This document shows, piece by piece, positions 11,102 to 24,200 of a stretch of DNA of 64,000 bases (the stretch's first letter is position 1; each line of letters opens with the position of its first letter). A model generated the notes under the pieces. The model was not told the origin of the DNA and did not search any database. It saw only the letters and a list, made by a program, of their open reading frames with translations. A program made the translations under genes and the position numbers. This DNA comes from Paraphysomonas bandaiensis (taxonomy: Eukaryota > Chrysophyceae), in contig CBFFRP010000208.1 of the NCBI GenBank assembly GCA_965644295.1, positions 62,001 through 126,000 on the forward strand. Direction: 5' to 3'.

Positions 11102-12357
11102 TTATTGTGATTTCTTCTTATATCGATGATACTTCTTGAACGTATTCCGGTGTTTAGCTATGAACTCTGTCTTTTTCTCCTCCAAATACTCATCTAGTAC
11201 TGTCCCTGATCTCCACACTTCCCGGTTTACCAACAACTGCTGGTCCTGTGGAGAGAGGGAGCCCCACATCCCAGTGCCGACTGCATGGGCTGCGAACTCC
11301 CACTTCTCGTCCTCAGACAACTGATGGAAATAGAAACATCCACATTGTCAAATATACATAAATTGAAGTATATATCCGCATACCTCATCTGACGTTGCCG
11401 TAGCAGCACGATACTTCCTGCGAATCCAAAGGCAAACATCCATGGGAAGGAGCAACAGCCATATCAGAAAAACATCTCTATATGTGGGCTTTTTGTAACC
11501 ACCCTCTATTTGCACTTCCCCAACTACCTTCTCAGCAGACAAAAATAAGCCTAGTAGTGATGTATCACTCCTCACGTACCTCCTCCACAACCGCTAAAAA
11601 TGCTGGATCCTGTGCCAATTTTGTAGGTTTAATCTTGCTTGCAGTCTCTCCATTACGCTCGCGAAACCGCTGCAGAGCACGTTTATGGAGCTCAACTGTC
11701 TGAAGTGTTCCCCCACTTTTGACGCCCAAATTGTTTGCTGTTGCAGTAAAGAGATAGTTCTTGGCACGACGCCATTTCTCGTACTGAACAAATGGCAGTA
11801 ATACGGATAAAAATAATACCACACCGGATATAACAAGTCGAACATCTGCCTTTGGCAGCTGGCGGTAGTAGAACTTCCCGGTGACCTTGTAGTATTCCTG
11901 TATGTGATACTATTAGTTGCAGACTATCTATAAAGCGCGAGATCTAAGTGCCTACCCTAGGGTGGTCAAGGTAGTAATCGTACAACTCCTTTTGCTCCAC
12001 ATCTCCGAGAACTTCCATAGCCTTAGCTGCTTCTCGGAATGCCGTCGTAGTATCAACATCTTTATTCTTGTCTGGGTGCAACTTTAATGCCAGTGATCTG
12101 TAAGCCTTCAAGAGCAGCACGAATGAGAGATCCGTTACAGAGGAGTATATATGAGGCACCTTCTTTATGGATTTTAGTGTATCTCGACGTGATACACCCA
12201 ACACGTCATAGCAGTCCTTATTACCACAGAATATATTAACTGAATACGACACTTATCACATAAGACAGATAGATCAGATGTTCTCACAGGGATCTTCAAT
12301 TGCATATGCAGCACTGCATGTGCTCAACAGTATAACGAGGCTATATGCACAGTGCAT
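11102..12357 (-). CDS. DNAJC25: DNAJC25-like ER membrane J-domain protein
   Basis: Minus-strand exons 12357..12288, 12239..12160, 12105..11956, 11897..11580, 11527..11384, 11320..11102 (326 aa). It starts with a signal peptide (MHCAYSLVILLSTCSAAYA), then [39 protein letters not shown], a type III J domain with the HPD tripeptide intact that would stimulate a lumenal Hsp70. After the J domain come YYKVTGKFYYRQLPKADVRLVI, a first membrane segment (VISGVVLFLSVLLPFVQY), a cytosolic stretch, a GGYKKPTYRDV motif and a second membrane segment (LIWLLLLPMDVCLW), the DNAJC25 arrangement. It ends in a Lys-rich tail (YHRYKKKSQ). The signal-peptide exon was found by following the frame across a 48-nt intron; the uninterrupted frame downstream has no ATG start. 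Confidence 0.9.
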
Positions 12358-12996
12358 TGCTGATTAAGGATATCTTAATGCTCGATCAACCCTATTGTAC
12401 GTAAGCCACACACCGTAGACAGAGAATGAAATTATAGTTGAAAGGTATGTTAAGGTACAAGAGGAACTGTGCAATTGACGTGACCGCTCATTAAATTGAA
12501 CACATTAAAATTGAGGGAAAATATGTCAAAATGCGGGAAAAGTACGTCAAAATATCTCTGAATATTTCCTGTTTTTACAGAATTGTCTGGACAAAAAGGA
12601 CAAAAACAGTATTGTGATTGCACTGTTTTTTGACGGTTGTAAATCTTTGTCTGGAGCCAACCACTAACACCACATCAAAAAACAACAATATCGCAGATTT
12701 CTATTAGAAAACCCCGTCTATTCGCATATTTAGCATGTTAAACCACCAGAAATACCCCACTTGAGTGCGTATTTCCGCATACGGAGCGCATATCCTGCCG
12801 GCCTGTTAGTAGGCTGAAATTCAAACTGGTGAAATTAATCAGCTGAACACCATCAGACAGATCCGCATATCTCGCGACTGCATCATTCCAGTGTCGTGTG
12901 AATCATATTTCCAGTGAGGGTATTTGCGTTCATTACAGTGAGGCGGTGCGTGTCGATAGCCGTTCATTACATGTCAATATATTAATAGAGGAGTCA
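12358..12996. promoter_or_regulatory. Divergent promoter: DNAJC25 / kinesin-like
   Basis: 639-bp head-to-head spacer. It contains repeated words such as GTCAAAATAT and GGGAAAA near 12480-12560 and GGACAAAAA twice near 12590-12605. No gene was recognised. Confidence 0.45.
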
Positions 12997-15900
12997 ATGA
13001 GCGTTCCGTCATTCATATACTCCGGAGTGAACGACAACATCAAGAGATTAAACGATGAGTTAGACGGGCTTGGAGGGGGCGATGCGCGTATAGCAAAGTT
13101 GGAACTGAACTGTGTAATCGATGATCGCATCGAGCAGAGAGAGGGTCAGGTGCTCTGGCCTCTGGGCAGATCTGTCGGACTGAGAGATCCAAAGTTTCCA
13201 AGAAATCAGCCGATAGCGGATTCAATGAAATATTTTCATGTGTCTTCGGCGTGTCGAGTTTCTGCTGCAACAAAAGAGAACAGTATTCATCTTGGGAAGA
13301 ATAGGTGATATGCAGATTGTGTGTTTCGGGCTTGTTTATGATGCATTACAGGCAAATATCACAATGGCTGCTAGATGGCTTCAACGCAACTGTTATAGCA
13401 TACGGGGAGCAGGGTTGTGGGAAAACAAGTTCGTTATTTGGTATGGAAAACGGCTCACGAAACGAGGGATTTGTATTTGAAGTACTTCGCCACGTGTTCG
13501 AGTCAGCTGCCGAGGAAAGGGGCGCACTGACAATTGGCCTTTCTGTTTGGGCCCTGCGTGGCGATGAAATCATAGAGTATGTAGATATACCTTGAACACA
13601 CACAGTTGTCTAAGTGTGTGCAGTCTATGTGCCCGTCGTAGGAGTGATGAGGGGGTTGGGAAGGGAAAGAACTGGCTGGAATTCGCAACAGTGGAATGTC
13701 CGTCGTTGGAGGTTGCTATGAAGGTGTTACAAGTGGCAAGGGATCGCTGTAGTGGAGGTGAACGGGATAGAGATAAAGCACATTTATTTCTTAGGTACAT
13801 TAATGTCGTTTCCAAGTTGGGGTTGGCTAATTTGATGAGCAACAGGGTACTCCTACACCGGGCCCACGGATCATCAGATGACCGATTGCTTGGCTCAATA
13901 AGCCACTTACATGTTGTAGATTTGATTGGTATGCACTAAGCAAAAGAATCTTTGTGCTATGTGTGTTATGTTTTCTATAGAATCTTCTCCAACGGATACT
14001 ATTGAGCACAGACGACTAGAGGTAATATTTCTTGCTTTGTTTCCCTACGTAGGAAGTGATGTTCCTGTGTAGGAAGTGGACCGAATAGCACGTAGAGATG
14101 CTGCACTCCAACTGTCAGCCCTACGTAAGGTTATGACAGAGGTGCGTGACGCTTCAAGGGCTGCAGAAGGAACACGAGGGGGAAAACATCATGAGCCTCA
14201 AACGCGCATGACATCCGCCCGGGACTCACGACTGACATTGCTTTTAGGTAAATATTGCCCATACATCGAAAATCAGTTCTAACCGAGCCTCTCTTATTTC
14301 AGCTCCATTAATCCAGGGTAACACTAAGACGTGGGTCTTTCTTCACCTACGTGATGGGGAGAAGCACTACGATGCCTCATTGAATTCTCTCGCGGCATTT
14401 GAGGTACCGCGAGTGCGCAATAGCACGATGTAATTGGCTCACCACTATGTAGGGTACACCTGATATCACCTCAGCCTGTCACCGAGTTCGAGATATACCG
14501 CTGAGATCCCTCGATCTCTCGCACCCTGACACCATGTTGCCGCCGAAATATGACAGGCGCCCTCAATGGGTAGAACGCACACACTCTTCACCTTCTAGAC
14601 ATCATTCACGCACTGCGGAGACTTTCAGTCGAGAGTCAAGCCCTAGTCCCGTTCCCTTTGATGGTACCAATCACGATACAAAGGAGGAAGATGTACCTCG
14701 GGAGGTGGAGAGAAAAAGTTCCGATTCTGGTGTTGCGCTCAGTAGCGAGGGATTCGATGACCTGATGAAAGAGTTCAACTCACTTATGGCACAGGTTGTG
14801 ATGGCTATTAGAGTAATACACAAATTTTATTTCTTTTTCGTAGCTCTCTAAGGGTAGCACTCACACCGATAGAGATGATCGTCGAGAACGATATAGTGAT
14901 GAAAGAAAGGATTTTCTGCAATCCCAACCTAGCGGTTTGAAATTTCACCAGCAGCAGGACCATGGAATAAGTGTTCAGGCACGCCCGGGTCGGTATAGTA
15001 GTACAGGCGATGGTGACGACAGCGACGACCAGGGTGAGGATGGCCACGAGGGATCAAGTTATTATGACATGTGGAGAAATTCTTCTAGTCGTTTTGAAAC
15101 AGGAACTTCTAAAGCTGCGGTTACTTCGATGGAATTTTACGATGACATAGAGGACAGCGGAGAAGATGCAGGTTGCGATGATGATAGCTTGGAAGAGGAC
15201 GGATCTGGAAAAGATGGTGAAAATGGTGAGGGATCAAGTAGAACACTAGGTGAAGGAAGGGATGGGGGGCATATGCACGACTATGACAAATATGAAGATC
15301 CGCAAGCATTTTCTGAGGCCTCAATGGGGAGAAAGGATGATGTGGAAGAGAACATGGACAATGTCTTCGCTGATAGTGATCACAATGATATTCATGATGG
15401 GCAGGATGAATGGTTCCAAGGGCACCTTCGTGAAGAGGGTCAGAGTGGGGGGCACGATGACTTTGGAACATCGGCGGCAACAGGAGATAAAATGGAGCAT
15501 GTGGCAGAATCTTTGATGCTCGCACTGCAGGCAGAAAAAGAAGCTAGTGGTCGACTAGAAGAGAAGATTCGCCACCTGGAGGTGTGCATTAGATTTCTCG
15601 CTTACTGTCTTCCTAATTTTAACGTTCAGGAGGAATTGATGGAGGCTAACACTGCCACGGCTGTGCAAGCAGAGGGCCACAAGGTTAACTTGCACTGTTG
15701 CTCTGATTAGCACTCTGAATGATAGTATCTTTTATTCAGGTTGAGGTATTGCGGCTCAAAGGTGTTATTAGGCAAATGGCCAGTGAGTACTCTCATGATG
15801 ATCTTCTTGATTCATTTGAAGAGGATTTAGCGAGGTAAGAATACGTCATACATATACAGTTAGAAGTACTGAAGGAAAAGTAGACTTCAGAAGGAGAATA

Positions 15901-17296
15901 AAGCACTACAGCGTAGTAATGTTGCGCTTGAAGTTGCACTGGCGGGTGAGGGAAGCGCGGGTGTATTTATTGGGGAAGACCCAGGTGTAACTTGGACCGC
16001 AGCTGAAGGGATGACGTCAGGTATGTTGCATCCCCATATTCACATTCAAATGTGAGCTCTTATATTGTTTAGCAAATGGTAAAACCACCATTAGTATTAA
16101 GGAGTACAGAGTCCTTCGTATGAAACTTAAGCAGTTGGAGCGTAACTACGCTGAAATGGCTGAGAGATATGAGGACCTACGACGAAAGGAGCGTCGATTT
16201 ATATTGTCAGTAAAGCATCAGGAAGACAGCTCTCGCCGTCTCAAAGCACAGCACCATCAGATAGAAACACTGCGGGAAGAGTTGGAGGGTGAGATGGAGG
16301 AACGCTGTAGGGCCGAGAGAGATAGAGATCTACTGAAGGAGGAGGTAGCGGCGCTGCAGAATTCTGAGAGATCCATGCGGGAAGAACGATCTCGAATTTT
16401 GTCGGTATGATTTTGTTTCTTTGTATTGTGTATTGCAACCCTTATTGTGTTGAAACATACAGGAGCTAGCATTGTGCAGGCAACGTGTGCGAGAGATGGA
16501 CCGATGGCGCAGAGATCAGGCAACTGTGGATAGGTATGAATGTTATATTATCGCGTGCATGCAGAGTGTTCACCATTTTGTTATCGAACAGGTTTGTACA
16601 GAAGCATGCTGGAATACGGAACTCCCAGAGGGCATCCATGAGTCAATGTGAAGGGAAGGAGTGGCAGGAAGACGAGGGACATGATGTCGACGACTCTGTC
16701 TCTTATGTATCTCAGTATCTAAAGACCCCTACCTCTGAAAAGAAAAAGCGGGGGTTGACTGAGAAACAAAAACAGATGTACGATAATCTGAGTCGTGGAT
16801 TAAGGGGTGATGGTGGCGCACGCTCTGGTCCTCCGGATGCAATCAGTGGAGTGGCAGGATTATCCGACAGTGTGGTGCGTGACCTATTAGATATGATGTC
16901 GAATTATCACGCATGTTTCTGTAGTATGTTCGCGAGGAGGAGGCTGAACCAATGAGTTTGGCACTCGAGAAAAGTCTCTTATCGCTCCACGACTCAATTG
17001 CATTGACTGCTCCATCTCTGCTACCACTTGTCAATAAACTTGGGGCCGAGGTGAGAAATGAACGCACGGCTTCACTTAGGCAGAAATCTGAATTGCTAGC
17101 AAAGTACTCCAATGGAAGAAGTCAACTACATGAAACCTCGCGATCTGTGATTCATCCGTCTACCCCGCGCTCTGTGACAAGAACATCTTTTCGAACCCAA
17201 GCAAGTAGATCTGAGGGCGATCCTGGTTCTGCTAATTCACGTGGAACAACAAAAATGGCTTTCTTTAGAAGAGAAGACGATAAACGCGAACTTTGA
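12997..17296 (+). CDS. Divergent kinesin-like protein with degenerate switch motifs
   Basis: Fifteen exons: 12997..13304, 13352..13576, 13624..13928, 13981..14021, 14073..14247, 14303..14403, 14453..14794, 14844..15581, 15630..15683, 15740..15834, 15884..16020, 16073..16404, 16463..16533, 16592..16874, 16925..17296 (1192 aa; introns 47-58 nt). The motor is N-terminal: LLDGFNATVIAYGEQGCGKTS (P-loop GEQGCGKT at about 121-128, usual kinesin GQTGSGKT), HLHVVDLIESS at about 274-282 where kinesins have DLAGSE, and SRLTLLLAPLIQGNTKTWVFLHL (usual SKLT.LL.DSLGGN.KT). Switch I NxxSSRSH is replaced by GGERDRDKAH. After the motor come a Ser-rich linker, a long Asp/Glu/Gly/His-rich acidic segment (exon 8), then a coiled coil (about 841-951) and a final helical region. 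The P-loop suggests nucleotide binding; weak switches suggest poor or no ATPase motility. Subfamily unknown. Confidence 0.85.
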
Positions 17297-18146
17297 ATCG
17301 ACGTGGCATGTATAGATATTAGCTTGCTTAATGAATTTAGTAATCTTGAGGTAACTTAAAATATAAATATGAGGAATACATGATTATTAATTTACGGTAT
17401 TTAAACGTCAAAATCTGTTCATGTTCTGCTCAAAACTCTACTGTGATAATTAAAGCCTGAATTCGAATAGGTTTTAAAATTCTTATTAATAGTTAATCAC
17501 GACAGTGGTTTAGAATGACTTATCCAACCTTATTTATTAGTTATTATTACTACTTCTTTTGTTAATTACAACCTACTCCGAAGAACGTACACATACCATA
17601 CTGATATTTATCACTAGTAGCCATTCTGTGTTGCTGGACGCTGAACACACCGGATGACCTTCATATCGCACTCCTGTCCAGCTATACACTCTCTTGCATG
17701 TGCTCTCTACCTCTGGCTAAGACAGCAAAAGAGTTGATTTCGACGCTTCTTCACAGTAGGCCAAAACCTTTTGCAAGACCTTCATCCACATACCTCCGAG
17801 CTCGGAGCCACTTGTGGCACAGTGCCTAAAGGAAGGCCACCAGATCGCCAATCTCAGCAGGGTATAGTACTGCTTCCCCTGGTTGCCGTGAGGTACATAA
17901 GGCAGTCGGCAGTCCCCGATGCAAATTGCACACAATGTATGTGTAGTCTTAAGCGTTCCAGTGTTGTAGTAGTAGACTTAGATCATGGCTTTCACTTGTC
18001 ATGCTGTACGTTGCACAACGTGTCCCCTACATACACATCTATCATAGAGCGAGTGGAGTCTCATCCTAAGAGGAGACCTCCAGATCACACGCGTCGGTGA
18101 GTCCCAGGACACACGATCATGGCGAGCCTCATAACACACGCAAAGA

Positions 18147-18333
18147 ACGGAAGTGGTCGCACCTTGGTGCTTGTGGAGACGCACAAGCAGCTTCTGTAGC
18201 GTTAAATAGTAGGATAAAAGAGTTTGTATTGATTAGTTAAGGGTAGAGGTCTAAATAGTTTGTCTAGCATTCTTCTAGCTACTAATTGATGCGCAGGCTT
18301 TCAACGCCTATTGCTAAATAATTAGACATTCAA
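18147..18333 (+). repeat. Structured interspersed element, copy 2 (3' part)
   Basis: Structured core at 18147-18203. The outer stem is CGGAAG/CTTCTG, the inner stem is TGTG/CGCA with one G-U pair, and the loop is GAGA (GNRA). The element tail follows, ending in a CGCCTATTGCTAA and ACATTCAA-like terminus. Confidence 0.7.
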
Positions 18334-18540
18334 TATGTAGCCATTCTGTGTAACAAAGAAATACAGAATTTACAAGACTACAATTGCTGTAATAGTAATA
18401 AAACACGCCAAGTAATGAAAATCTGAAAATACAATCGCTGTTAAAGAAATGACTTGTAGAGAAAAGTACTGGTGTTGGTGATTGATGTGTAGCTACAATC
18501 ACACTACAACAACACAACTTTACTATCTCTCTCCTACTAT

Positions 18541-19035
18541 ATATAATTCGTACAATGATAATTTAAATTATTATTGGTAATTGTTGCCAATTAATTGGCT
18601 GGCTAAATTATATATAGAATCTTAAGATGTATAGCTACTGATCATAGATACAAACCCACTACCAGAAGTTTGGATGTATGCGCACACAGGCATGTTATGA
18701 TTTTATTAATCATAATTGTGTGTGGCAGTCAGTATAAGGGTTAGTATACACGTTAACCTCGGCACGCAAGAGAGTAATATAGCATGTCAAATATCGTTGG
18801 CAAAGAACAAAAACTGAGCACCTCAACAACGACCCTCTAGATACATAGCATATAAAAGAAGGTGACTGCAGATATTCAACTGCTTCGACTAGGGATAGGG
18901 TTAGACACCTTGACACGAGGCGATTAATTGGCAATAATTGCCGATTAATTGCATTGCTTGATTAATAATTATTATTATTGTTGGTCATCTGTCACCAATT
19001 AATTGCCAAGTAATTGTTAAACAAGCCTGGATAGC
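18541..19035 (+). repeat. Low-copy AT-rich repeat family 2, copy 2
   Basis: Colinear with 3061-3420; shares GATGTATAGCTACTGATCAT and the flanking motif order, but is longer through internal insertions. Confidence 0.6.
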
Positions 19036-19589
19036 AGTTACCAGGCCATGATAGACACATATAGCCTATGTTCTTGGCAAATCTATGGCACCTCATCGAG
19101 TAGACGCCGTTATGTTCTTGCGCTTTAATAGATTTCTGTGGAATTCAATTACTGTTGAAGGTGCTATACGTGCTTGTAATGAGTAACTAAGTTCATTAGA
19201 CAATAATTGGCACAATTAAATTGCAATTATAATTGCGCGAGCTATGACTAATAATTGCAATTAATTGTTTCGCAGCCCTGTAGATAGGTAAATTGTAACA
19301 CTGACTCCACTTTCTACTACACAATAAGATTTTTACGTATATGATAAAATATTTCCCATATCACAGGCCATGAAGATTTTACGAACAACCCACAACACAT
19401 TTCATTGAGGTATGAGATAACTACTTGATACTTAATTGTTCCAGCGAGCCTAAAAGAGAGAACCGCAAAAGTTGTCACATCCTCTGTTATCAAGTACACC
19501 GTTTTCTAACAGTCCAACTGGTTATCCTTACAATATTCAAATTAACATACTGCAGCTATTATAAAAACCACTTTCCAATTGGAACATGT

Positions 19590-20745
19590 CTAATTTCCAC
19601 CAGCAAGCTGTGCTGTTACTCGGTCGTAAGCACTCTCAAAGTTAGTGAGGCCCTGTAGCAGAGGATGCTCTGGGGCCTTGTTACGTAGTTGGCTGAAATA
19701 CCACTATAAGGAAGCGCAGTGATTGGTAATAGAATTTACCTGACAAATCGAGCGATGACTTCAGGGGGCTTGTCGAGGTGATAAGATACCGTGATAATGT
19801 TGGCAAGACAATCCGCATTGGAGGGATCTTTGTTAAGAGCCTCCTGTAGATGAGTCTCTGCCTCGTCAAACAGACCTTGGTGCATCTTGGAGACTGCAAG
19901 CCCTGTCATTAGCATCACAGATGCACCATACTTCTCTGATAGATCTTCATAAATGTTGGCGGCCTCGGCCATCCCCTTCGCCCCACCCTGCGACACAAAA
20001 ATCAATAACTCACATACTCCCAAATCGAAGTGCTCACCGTACGCATGCTGACCCAAGCTGTTGCCAGCTGTGTAAGAGCACTGTCCTCGTCCACGGATTT
20101 CATCAAAGCAAGTCTTTGTTGCGCCAGATCAGGCCGGTCCATCCTCAGGAGCAGTTGGACAGCATATGCAGACCTACAATACGCTTCATGAAAAATATCA
20201 AACATATCGAGTAGCACTTACAACTCGAGAGTAGATTGCCCTTCAGTGGCAATCAGAGCGTCTTTAATATTGTCCCCGTGTACGTGTACAGTGGCAAGCA
20301 CAAGATAGTAAATCGTGGCCTGACTAGTTTTTGACGCCTCGTCTGCAAGTGCTTCCAGATTAGACAGCACCACCTCATATGATGATTTCTTCGACAGATA
20401 TAACGCCAGTTGACGAATTGCCCGTAAAGCTACCCCCCATATGTATATATATTAGCACACATCACACAGCAACTCATTCCCCACTCACCTAGAGGGGTGC
20501 TGGGTGTGTCCTGTATCTCACCAATCACGATATCGTACTGACCGAGAGCGAGATATGAACGATACACGAACTCGTCTCGAATGGGATTTAAATGCTTCGC
20601 CAGCCGATGCAAACTGTTCGACTCATTGATCGCAAGCTACACGCGGCTCATGACGACACGCATATACACACATACACACACACACCTGATAGTTGCCTAA
20701 CCAAAACAAGTTCCTCATTGTGTACAATTCATCTGGCTCTGTCAT
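19590..20745 (-). CDS. COPE: Coatomer subunit epsilon (epsilon-COP)
   Basis: Minus-strand exons 20745..20686, 20636..20489, 20429..20222, 20173..20038, 19987..19740, 19692..19590 (300 aa, the usual length of the family). Epsilon-COP is the TPR-like solenoid of the COPI coat that partners alpha-COP in Golgi-to-ER transport. Family blocks are clear: DELYTMRNLFWLGNYQ at the start, RDEFVYRSYLALGQYDIV, ATIYYLVLATVHVHGDNIKDAL, QLLLRMDRPDLAQQRLALMKSVDEDSALTQLA, KGMAEAANIYEDLSEKYG, GLFDEAETHLQEALNKDPSNADCLANII, and the HPLLQGLTNFESAYDRV C-terminus. Five introns of 48-64 nt keep the frame. It shares a divergent promoter with Nup107. Confidence 0.95.
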
Positions 20746-21275
20746 AGTTCCGCCTGTGTGGTTATGGGGAAGTGATGCCGCGGTGTGATTGTGCAGCAGG
20801 CCGGCTATTATACACACATACAAAGCTATGACAATACCCAACACCCTGCTATGTATGTATGTATGTATGTATGTATGTATGTATGTATGTATGTATGTAT
20901 GTATGTATGTATGTATGTATGTATGTATGTATGTATGTATGTATGTATGTATGTATGTATGTATGTATGTATGTATGTATGTATGTATGTATGTATGTAT
21001 GTATGTATGTATGTATGTATGTATGTATGTATGTTGGTATGTATGTATGTATGTATGTATGCGGTATATGCTCTGTATTCTATGGCAATGGTAGTAGTGC
21101 GGCATGGTACTTGCTTGGAGCTTGTCTTTTTTCTTATTGTTTTTATCGTTAATGGTTAGGTGCATTTCTTTCAGGTACTCTGCAAACATATACTCGTCCG
21201 CTGCAAGTCCTCGTGAATTAACACTCCATCACAGTCTCTGCCACCCCTCTGATTGGCCGGTAATAGAGGCATCAG
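20746..21275. promoter_or_regulatory. Divergent promoter epsilon-COP / Nup107 with long microsatellite
   Basis: 530-bp head-to-head spacer, 40% of it a TATG repeat. No gene: the long open frames here encode only MYVC or IHTY repeats translated from the microsatellite. Confidence 0.55.
20851..21061 (+). repeat. (ATGT)n tetranucleotide microsatellite
   Basis: About 52 tandem ATGT units (211 bp), almost perfect, with a single interruption near 21031-21037 where the phase slips (ATGTTGGTATG). Confidence 0.98.
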
Positions 21276-24200
21276 ATGTCTATCTTAAGAGACGCCGATA
21301 ATGCCGAGCGACGCGGAGAGGAAGCGTTGCGTAAATTTCAATCTTTTCTCGGCTCAGACGAAGCAGACGAGTCATTCATACCGTCCGGAAGGCTCTTTGG
21401 TGTATCGCCGTATCATGTCCGGGCAGCGGGGTGAGTGCTGATATGTTATTATGACTATTAGTAAAGGCTTTCACGTGTGCTGACTCGTACACACAGGTCG
21501 GAGAGGCGTAGATCGGATTTACCGTATAATTCTATGCTAGTGCCGACCGATACTTCCCTTCCGCTTTCCCTCTCTGCTCTCGGAGATGATGGACAGCCGA
21601 TGGACCCGATGCACCTTTTATACAATCAATACTCCTACATACGGCCTCCTGCTAAGTCGGAGGAGTCCACATTCTACCAACATATTGAGGTATTATTTGA
21701 TATTAATATCTTCTAGTGAAGAATTTAACGTTTTAATGGCGGTTAGGATACGATGGAGGAGGTATCAGGAGCCGTTACTGGAGTGCCCCTAGACGCAGAG
21801 GCGCAGGTCTTACTCGCGGAAACATATGCGATGGTACACTTTTCTCGCTATGTTGATTTGTTAATAACTGGGGTATCTAGGACGCTGCACAGCGACATGA
21901 TGAGGCCCTTAGAAATCTGAATCGTGCTCGAGAAGCTTCAAAATCTAGGGGCAGGGGGGCGGTAGCACTACTTCAGGCTGAAGCACACGATGCACGCACT
22001 GAGAGAGATTTATGGAGTCTTCTGGCCATACTGATGAGGTAAACTCTTGGTATGGATGTGCATCTACCAATGTGTATACGTTTCTTTTCTACGTCGTTGT
22101 AGCTATCTGAATATCAGTTTGTGTCAACACATGCGTTGTAGGTCGGGCCTACTGAAGAACATTGATGATGACAACTGTCAGTCCTCCCTTTGTTCAGCCA
22201 TTGAGTCTATTGCTCCTAGTGCCCCTTTGCGGCGTGTGGTAGATCTGTGTTTAGAAACTGATGACCGTATAAAGAAGGGCCGCGTTTTGAAAGACTGGTT
22301 GGAAAACGGAGCGGTCGACCTGGTGAATGAACCACCCCTTCCAAGAAACCCAATGCCTTGGTTAGTCACACTTGGCGGAATCCTGAATGATGAGAATGGC
22401 TTAAATACGCTGCACCCAGATGTACAGTTGGGTCCGGGAGGTGTGATGCAACCACTTGCCGGGGAAGACGTGGCTGACCAGGAGACGGTAATGAAAGTAG
22501 TGTGGCAGTACATACGTAGTGGACAACTGGTAAGAGCCCAGGAGGTGGCGAAGGAACACGGGTGGTTCTGGCTGTCGGGATGTCTATTGGGCGCCGCAGA
22601 AGAGTACTCGACGGTAGAGGGGGAGAACATACGCACAAAAGGGAACAAAAGGCGGGCACTATGGATGCAGACTTGCTGGCGGTACTCCTCCATGATAGAC
22701 GAAGTCCCTGTTAGTAAGAAACAACAACTTGACTTACCAGCTCTTGAGTCTGCGGTCTACTCTGCTCTTAGTGGTAATCTGCGTACCCTAAATAGATCTC
22801 GCCTCCTGGTGTCTTGGTCAGATAGACTATGGGCCACTGTAAAATGTTGTCACGAGCGTCAGCTTGCGGAGGTAGTACATGGGTTTCACCAGAAAAGGGC
22901 AGATCACAGCGCACTCTACCGCGGGTGTGATAAATCTACACTTGAAGCCGAGGATCAGTTGCTATCGTATACCAATGATCTACGCGGCGCTATTGACGGG
23001 TCTTGCGACGGCCTTTTCAAACTCATGCCACCCCCGTCTGCAGATTGTGGTAGTGAGGCTACTGTACTCTTTCTAGAACTGCAGGTTGCCCTCATTAGAG
23101 GAGTGGATGCACTCAGGGCTCACATTCAGGCGACTGTTTCACGCCTGGTTCGAAAGGAGGAAGGGGGAGAGGACTCTCTGTTTTCAAATGTGCGATGCCG
23201 AATTCTTCGGGTCTATACCCACCTCCTTTTATGGCTACATTTCTCGTGTTTCGAAAACTCCGTGTTGCGTGATATTGCCCCGAATAAAGTGCTACACAGT
23301 GTTGTGGAGGCCTACATTGAACACCTCATTCACAGACGACAGTATTCTTTAGTAGCGTTATATGCATCATTCCTCAGTCGGCCACGCCGAGTGGCCAAAT
23401 ATGCTTCCATGATGCGACAGATATCACCAGTAGCAGCTCAAGGCCAGACAATGGAAGACTCAATCAAGCCGTATGATTCTTACACTGCGGATCAGAGCCG
23501 TGTGGATGATTCTGCAACTGCTTCGGAGGTGCTTCAGTTGGCCCAGAAGTTTTTCCAACGAGAAGAGGTGCTAGAAATAGCAAAGGAGGTAGTTGAGGAA
23601 GCTAGGAAGGGAGATTCTGAGGGCACAGTTGCTGCAGATCTAGACACTACCATCGCTCTGTCTCCGGTACGCAGCCACCTGCACCAGCTTCACACACCTG
23701 GCACACTCCACACACACACACATCGTAGAATAGAGACACCTGCGACACACGGTTTTACCGAGACACCCGGACGAGGACATGGAATTGAGGAGCGCTCCCT
23801 TGTGGTGTCTAACACTGTTGATGATACACCAGATTCCAGACGAATGGAGAGTCTAAAGTGGTTGTGCTTTAGCAATTATCATAGAGTGGCTGTCATTGAG
23901 GCTAACGCCTTTATGCGATCACTGATGCTAGAAAGTGATGGAGAAAAGACACGCCAGGTTCATACGCTACTGTGGGATATTCTGCCTGAGGGGTGTCTTG
24001 AGGAGGGTGAAAGACAGCACGATATTCGTATGAGTCAAATGTATGAATCTCCTGATAGGGACGATCGTTTAATCTCAGCAGAGATTGACATGTGGGACGC
24101 TGCAGCGTCGCAGATGTGTTTCTGGAGAGGGTTTGATGTTGCCGTCGATCGTCATATGCGTTGGATGAGAGCAATATCTCAGTTTTATGAAACTACCTCT

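Larger units (their letters stand above)
17297..19589. other. Convergent spacer: GC-richer island plus two repeat families
   Basis: Tail-to-tail spacer. Bases 17640-18100 are less AT-rich and have partial open frames on both strands but no family motif; they may be a decayed element. A structured-element copy lies at 18147-18333 and repeat family 2 at 18541-19035. Bases 18900-19290 are full of AATTAATTGC / GCAATTATT palindromic words. Confidence 0.5.

Noticed and set aside
15121-15525. 134-codon His/Pro-rich antisense frame
   Set aside because: Shadow of the acidic, GAT/GAG-rich exon 8 of the kinesin gene.
17717-18100. Possible gene in the GC-richer island
   Set aside because: Partial frames on both strands are interrupted and show no family motif or consistent splice sites.
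20851-21061. CRISPR-like array
   Set aside because: Simple 4-bp tandem repeat without spacers, in a eukaryotic promoter.
20623-21189. Long open frames with HTYI/MYVC repeats on both strands
   Set aside because: They are pure translations of the TATG microsatellite, which has few stops in any frame; no start context or homology.
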